Shown: piece after piece, positions 58,680-64,000 of the stretch | Layout of the letters: every line of letters begins with the position of its first letter | Position numbering within the stretch: position 1 is the stretch's first letter | NCBI GenBank assembly: GCA_037447655.1 | Contig: JBBHKE010001395.1 | Coordinates: 762,133 to 826,132 of the forward strand | DNA length: 64,000 nucleotides | Reading direction: 5' to 3' | Source of the DNA: Zygnema cylindricum | Lineage: Eukaryota > Streptophyta > Zygnematophyceae > Zygnematales > Zygnemataceae | Made by a program: the position numbers and the translations under genes | Notes under the pieces: generated by a model | What the model was told of the DNA's origin: nothing | Database searches by the model: none | What the model saw: only the letters and a program-made list of their open reading frames with translations

Positions 58680-60342
58680 CCTTGAGCACATCCACTACAG
58701 TCATCCAAAGTCTCATTATCTCTAAAATGAACTCCCTCAACTACTCCTAGTTTCTTCATTTATTTTAATCTATGAAGATACACATGCCCATATCTTTTAT
58801 GCCAAATCATCAAGTCACTTTCACCGGCATAGTAAACTCCTGTCTTTCCATTACCGAAATTCAGCCCTAAACATTCATTGGCTACCATTTTCAGCTGTGA
58901 AATATACTTTATCCTCATAGCTAGCAACAAAGACTCCTTTCTTAGCACTAGTCTTAAAACCCTTACCATCTAAAAATGACATAGAGATAAGATTTTTGTT
59001 CAACTCTGGAATAAATAAAATATTGGTGAAAGTGACTATGGATGTTTTACCTTCAACTAAGACTTTCAAATCCAAATTTCCCACTTAACTGGTGGTCACT
59101 ATTCTCCCATCCCCATACTCTATCTCCACAGTAGGGATCTTTCTTATTTTGGTAAACATATGTTTGTCTGTACACATATGCATAGAGGCACCTGAGTCAA
59201 TGATCCAACCTTCTTCAAAAGCTTCTTTTAATCCCCTGAAGGAACACTTTTGCTTCCTATGAATCTCCTGCTCGGTTTTCACCTCCAACTCCTTGTTGAG
59301 GAGGAGTTCTCCATCATCCTCATCGGAATCCTCTCCCGTAACTTGAGTTACCACAAGTGCCTTCTTCTTTCCGCCGGTTGATCTTCCAGTCTGCCTCTCC
59401 TTAAGTCTCAAATGCGTCAACTTTGTGCACTCCGCCATGTAATGTCCCCGCATCTTACAAAAATGAGAAAGCCCCTTAGGGGGCCTAGATCTGAATCCAT
59501 CCGATTGATTTGCTCTCCCTCCTCCTTGAAAGTTTCCATAATGTTATTTAGAATCTTGATTCCTACTGTCAGTTCGAGTTGCTAAGGCTTGACCACTCTT
59601 TCCTCCTCTCCGAATCTCAATGGTGTTTTCCCTAACCAAAATCATTTCAACAACGGAATTCCAAATCCATCGATTATCTGGCAACTCCTGAACCCTATTA
59701 TCGATATTTTCATAATCATCAGGCAATTTAATTAGTATGATATTCACCTTTTCTTTCTTGGATTATTGTTTTCTAGCACTCTCCAACTCCATAAACAATG
59801 TGGATAAGTCATTACAAAAATCAAGCATTTTTCCTCATTTGTAAACATATGTTTTTACCTTCTGATCTGCCAACTTTTGATGTTCAATCGTCTCACTCTT
59901 GTAAATATTTACAAAAGCTTCCCATTGCTAGGTCGCCTTGTCCACATTTAGGTGAGGGGTAACACGCGCTTGAGTGAGACGCCCGAGAATAAAATGAGTT
60001 GCCATTGTATTGTTGATATCCCATATTTGAGTATCATTTGCCTTGGTATTCTGAACAGCCCCTACCGGTACTGATCTAGTAGTTATCGGTGTGAGTTATC
60101 TTTCCCCTTCTTCTTCTCTATATCCAACATGATGCTTTCTCCATCATCATCTACCTTGTCTGCCTCCACAAATCCTCGTGAGAATCGAGCTCCTCTAAAC
60201 CTTGGTGGAACTCCCATATTTGAAGTTGGCCGCCGCACACGACCTCTCACAATGCCCCATAGACGTTTTTGAAAAAGTGCACCCTTCATCATAATTTCCT
60301 AGTATATGAACCATGTTCCATTGAAAATGGGCATCCTAGAGT
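58680..60342 (-). pseudogene. Copia-3 gag, protease and pre-integrase (broken)
   Basis: Starting near 60335 on the minus strand: gag (FNGTWFIY, stop, EIMMKGALFQ), KEKVNIILIKLPDDYENI, VRENTIEIRRGGKSG, zinc knuckle HFCKMRGHYMAEC, protease IIDSGASMHMC near 59190, then VGNLDLKVLVEGKTS and FIPELNKNLISM. It reaches the pre-integrase KKLGVVEGVHFRDN and CSGCAQGK, where Copia-2 is inserted. Several stops interrupt it (for instance near 59085 and 58875). It is close in sequence to Copia-1 gag-protease. Confidence 0.88.
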
Positions 60343-60356
60343 GTGGGCCTATAACT
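60343..60356 (-). other. Copia-3 primer binding site, half-tRNA type
   Basis: Minus-strand AGTTATAGGCCCAC directly follows the LTR end ATTACA. It has two differences from the Copia-2 site, and matches the initiator tRNA-Met anticodon arm less well. Confidence 0.7.
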
Positions 60357-61291
60357 TGTAATTTGGTGACCTACATTGGCCCACAGAATGTCCAGCTTAT
60401 ATGAAGCATCTAGGATAATATTTTCATGTTTGACTTTCCCACTGAATAAGTGCCACCCTGGCACGCAAATATTTTGACCACCCTCACCCGTGTGAATGCC
60501 CGACTTCCATGAGCTGAACGCAAATAGAATCACTGGATTTGCTCCCCTGAGCATTAAGATATGGCCGGCCCAAGATGGCTTATAAATATAAAACCTCTCT
60601 CAAAGAGAGAGAGAGAGAGGTGTCTGAAAAAAACGTCTAAGTCCTAATTCCCTCTCTAAACCCTCTACTAATACTGTACTCAACCAATCACAAGAATGTA
60701 AAGTAGAAGAAGTACACCTGCCGCGGTACTTCTTGTACGGCCATAGTACTGCATGGCCGTCCCGCAAACATTTGTCAGTTCCTCAACTATGGTGGCTCTT
60801 CGGTAATACTTATCGTCCACTTATGGCTTTGCCACGTGTCTTTCGCCGACATTGGCTCACAAACCGCCAAATGACCACTCCAATTTGTCGGCTCCATTGT
60901 GAGGCGTCCGATTGGAAATCGACAATTAATCATATCTGTTTAAATTCAACGTCGTTTCGTTTCGTAATCCACAAAATGGAGTATGTACATTGTTACTATC
61001 TTTAAGTACAAAACACACCTAGTACATATAACATTTCATTAAGACCAAACAGATAAGGCGCACGTTTACACCGTACTCTTATCATCTCGTAGGTTAAAGG
61101 AATAAATCCTAGTCTACCCATCTAACTTTTGAAAAGGCCTTTGCCTCCTACTCTCTTTGTCTGCCTTTCTGGCTACTTAAGGTAGCCTTGGCTATTGTTG
61201 AGTCCTTACTAACTACGACAAGTGTGAGGACTTAAGAACCTTCAATAACAGAATGATAAAAGATATAAAATAGAAAATACATTTTTCAACA
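60357..61291 (-). repeat. 5' LTR of Copia-3
   Basis: On the minus strand it starts TGTTGAAAAATG at 61291 and ends CCAAATTACA at 60357, 935 bp. It belongs to a different subfamily from the Copia-2 LTRs; shared blocks include 'gccaccctggca' and 'ctctctaa..cc'. No matching 3' LTR of this subfamily was found downstream. Confidence 0.8.
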
Positions 61292-61894
61292 CTATATAAA
61301 CAAGAACAAGTGGATTAAGTCGATTTAAGGAATCCTGGGACTGTAATACAGATTCATTTTGGGATTTTGCAGCCATAGATATACTCGTTCGAACCGCACG
61401 AAAGTCAGTGGTACAGACACTTAATTTCGACAACGCGAATTAAAAGCCGATTAGCATTTGATGGCTCCTATCCAAGCCGCCAGTGTGGAATGGTCGCCTT
61501 GGCTGTTTGCGGACGTCAAGTCACTAGAGGCCAAGTGGGGACCTGCAGTAGCTTGTAGACATCACGGGAAACACAGAGACATTTCTAGAGGTAATATGCA
61601 TCCCCTCGATTGCCATATCATACAGTGGCTGCACACCTCGGCCATAGTACATTCCGGTACTGTACAGTCATTTAATTGGTTCCCTCCCTCTCATTCTTCC
61701 TCTCTTCTCATCCTCCCTTTTCAATTGCCTCCTCCCTCTCCCTCTCCCTCTCCCTCTCCCTTCACCTTCTTTCTCTCTATCTCACCCTCTCAATCTGCTT
61801 CTCCCTCCCCCTCTCCCTCTCCCCACTCCCTCAATCTACCGCTATCTCTCCCTCTTCTTTTCCCTCTCCCTTCCCTCTCCCTTTCCCATATTCC
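61292..61894. other. Spacer with CT-rich low-complexity tract
   Basis: A moderate-complexity stretch (61292-61675) with an open frame from 61458 that matches nothing I recognise is followed by a (CCCTCT)n-like tract at about 61680-61885. The frame's C-terminal half is translated from the tract and is not credible. Confidence 0.5.
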
Positions 61895-62480
61895 TGTTGA
61901 AAAAGGTATTTACTATTTTCTATCTTTTGTTACTCTGACTATGAAGGTTCTTTATTTCTCACACTTGTCGTAGTCACTCAGAAATCAAAGAGAGCCATGG
62001 CTACCTTAAGCAGCTAGGAAGACAGACAAACTAAGGGAGCAAGAGGCATAGGTCTTTACACAATTGAAGCGTCGAGAACAACAAAAATCCATGATTTACG
62101 AAATGAAACCATATGGCATAGACGTACACCTTATCTATTAGGTCTTAATGAAACGTTAGATGTACTGGGTTGGCATTTACACTAGAAGTTGGTTTAGAGA
62201 GGGAAATCATGACTTAGATAACTTTAGGTAGCCGCCTCTTTCCAAGAGTGCAACTGTATTTATAGGCCATCTTTGGCCTTGCATAACGTAATGCTCAAGT
62301 GAGCAATTTCAGTGATTCTTTTTGATGCAAACTCAAAGGAGTCCAGGCTACATAGGGGTGTAGTCGGTAAGAGTATTTTCGTGCAAGGGTGGCACTTATT
62401 CATTGCTAAAGTCAAAAGTGCAAATACTATCCTAGAGACTTCATATAAGTTGGACAGTCTATGGAGGTCATAGAATTACA
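61895..62480 (+). repeat. Solo-type Copia LTR, plus orientation
   Basis: Starts TGTTGAAAAAGGTATTTAC and ends TAGAATTACA. It shares 'gccgcctctttc', 'gctcaagtgagca' and 'aaatactatcctagag' with the other Copia LTRs. There is no internal region attached and no clear target duplication (ATTCC left, ATTAT right). Confidence 0.75.
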
Positions 62481-62499
62481 ATTATGTACTTCAGTACTA

Positions 62500-62846
62500 A
62501 GGGGTTTAGATAGTGACACTTAGAGTTTTTGGGCAAATAACCGCCTCTCTCTTAGAGAGCTTGTATAAAGACTAGCATCTTTGCCACATGATAATTAATC
62601 GTTTGGTTGGGCGTTTTGAGTCACATGATTTTTAATTGACTAGTTAGGCGTTTTGAGTAATTCCTTTTAAATTGGGCTCGGGGAGTCCAACCTTCAGAAA
62701 GGTGAAGGCAGTGAGAGTCGTTCTGTGCTAGGGTGGTAGTTGTTCTAAAGAGAAAAGAGGCACTTAAAATTATCCTACAGGCTTCAATTAAACTACATAT
62801 TTTGTGTACCAATGGAGGTCACAAATAGAGGTCACAGAATTACAGT
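62500..62846 (+). repeat. Partial Copia LTR, plus orientation
   Basis: The right half of another LTR ('cgcctctctcttagagagctt' region, 'aaattatcctacagg', ending ACAGAATTACA). The left half is missing. A duplicated 'ggcgttttgagt' phrase lies at 62608-62660. Confidence 0.65.
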
Positions 62847-64000
62847 TTATCCTCTTCCATCTCAAATGATACGCAATTTTGGGGCTCACGTAATCATGCT
62901 ATCTTTGCCTTTAATCATTTTTTTAACAAATTTGTATGATTGATTCGTTTATTAAACCCTTTGAAGCCCACAAGTGTGGCAAGTTGACATTTCCCTATCC
63001 GCGTGTTTTTTACTTGCGTGTTTGGTGGAGGGTATTAAAATTTTAAGGTCCTTGATAACAACCGAATTTACCATCTTGACGAGTTGATTTGCTCAACGTC
63101 TTTTATGCTTAGTCCAAGCTATGCCACCAATAGGCTATTTTTTCTCTTCTCAAAATGACGTCTTTTAGTGCGTTACACCATCTATTTACGGATGCGATAT
63201 TTGATCTTTCAAATGGATAGTTTGCTTCCTCATAAGGTAGCCGCCCTATTTCCACTAATTGTTCCAGGTTGCTTCCCGTGGGTAAGGTTGCCGAAGGGAT
63301 GGATTTAGGTATGCAGAATACAATGGCTCTTACCATCCTTCTCATTTCATACTATGAAGTCCATATTATGACCGAAGTTATCCGGCAATTGGAGGTGAAC
63401 TTATTTCCGTTTTATCGGGCTTTGCTCTCGGCTCATGCTCAACTCGCGTCAAACGACCAAAGTCAGGTTCCACCTTTTTCATCTCTCGTCGTCGACTACA
63501 ATGTTCATATGCAATAAAACATTTCCGAGCAATTTGCAACCGATGATTTTTTTAATCTATTGGACACGATGCCTTATGTTGAATCATGTGTTGGTATACG
63601 TTTGTGTTGTTGTTAATAAGGGGTCGATGTGTAGTTACATGCCACACCAATCGTTTCAACATTACATATAACCTCTGCCCGTTGACATTTGCGCAAACTG
63701 TTCGTTTCGGTTTGCCTCGCCCTCCACTTTGGAGCGTCACATTCTGTTCCAAACAACCTATTGTTTCAAAAGAGACTCATTCTACTTTGTTGCTTATGTG
63801 GGTTGAAAGTATTGTCGCGCATGATTTGGTTCGCGATGTGATTGTTGTAGTTATCCTAGTAGCGGGCTACAATATAAAACGTGAAGTTTCTCATATAGTC
63901 CCTCCTCTCTTTGAGTCTGGCGTTATTCAGAGTTCTCGCGTAGACTTAGTTTTCCTCCACGACCTTGGGTGACGTGGTTTTCACGGATCCAATTGGAATT
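62847..64000. other. Unrecognised region at the right edge
   Basis: No gene recognised. Plus-strand frames overlap at 63269-63972. One frame near 63688-63755 reads ICANCSFRFASPSTLERH, which has the spacing of a C2H2 zinc finger (C-x2-C-x12-H) but is flanked by stops. The mixture of frames looks like a decayed coding sequence, possibly of a transposon. Confidence 0.35.

Noticed and set aside
1-64000. CRISPR arrays, bacterial operons, tRNA or rRNA genes
   Set aside because: The repeats are minisatellites or MITEs without spacer structure. Introns and retrotransposons show a eukaryotic nuclear sequence, and I saw no cloverleaf or rRNA-like segment apart from the retroelement primer sites.

Overview
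This is a window of nuclear DNA from a eukaryote, most likely a green plant (streptophyte). Two split genes have plant-type architecture: a three-RRM RBP45/RBP47-type RNA-binding protein and a J-domain plus DnaJ-X chaperone. The retrotransposon primer sites match plant initiator tRNA-Met as I recall it, and telo-box motifs (AAACCCTAA) lie upstream of both genes. I cannot name the species. Introns are 0.5-3 kb and the sequence is AT-rich, with many TA and GA/CT microsatellites. Layout: 1-4.4 kb holds a Copia LTR tip, TA-rich repeats and a MITE. 4.4-7.8 kb holds a decayed Crypton-type tyrosine-recombinase transposon, bracketed by a perfect 28-bp inverted repeat at 2701-2728 and 9628-9655. 7.8-12.4 kb is non-coding with MITEs and a tandem duplication. 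12.49-23.15 kb (minus) is the RBP45/47-like gene; I could reconstruct nine exons with consistent phases (404 codons). 23.4-28.5 kb is intergenic with several small inverted-repeat elements. 28.58-37.90 kb (minus) is the DnaJ-X gene, with eleven exons reconstructed; the exon that should encode the start of the J domain is seen only as a decayed copy near 39.74-39.80 kb. 38-41.6 kb holds repeats, including a five-copy telo-box minisatellite. 41.6-62.8 kb is a nested retrotransposon block. A chromodomain Ty3/gypsy element (41875-49158, duplicated GAAGC) sits inside the gag of a plus-strand Copia (Copia-1). A deleted minus-strand Copia (Copia-2, 54300-58674, duplicated CCTTA) sits inside the integrase of another minus-strand Copia (Copia-3). 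Further LTR pieces follow. 62.8-64 kb is unrecognised. The host genes are an RNA-binding protein and a co-chaperone with no evident functional link. All transposon reading frames are broken, often at conserved tryptophan codons. The most unusual points are the Crypton remnant and its bracketing inverted repeat, the extra reading frame between pol and the 3' LTR of the gypsy element, half-tRNA priming sites in the Copia family, and repeated tandem duplication of splice-junction segments inside introns of both host genes. Intron-exon borders were placed by eye from GT/AG sites, reading-frame phase and family knowledge; no alignment or transcript data were available.
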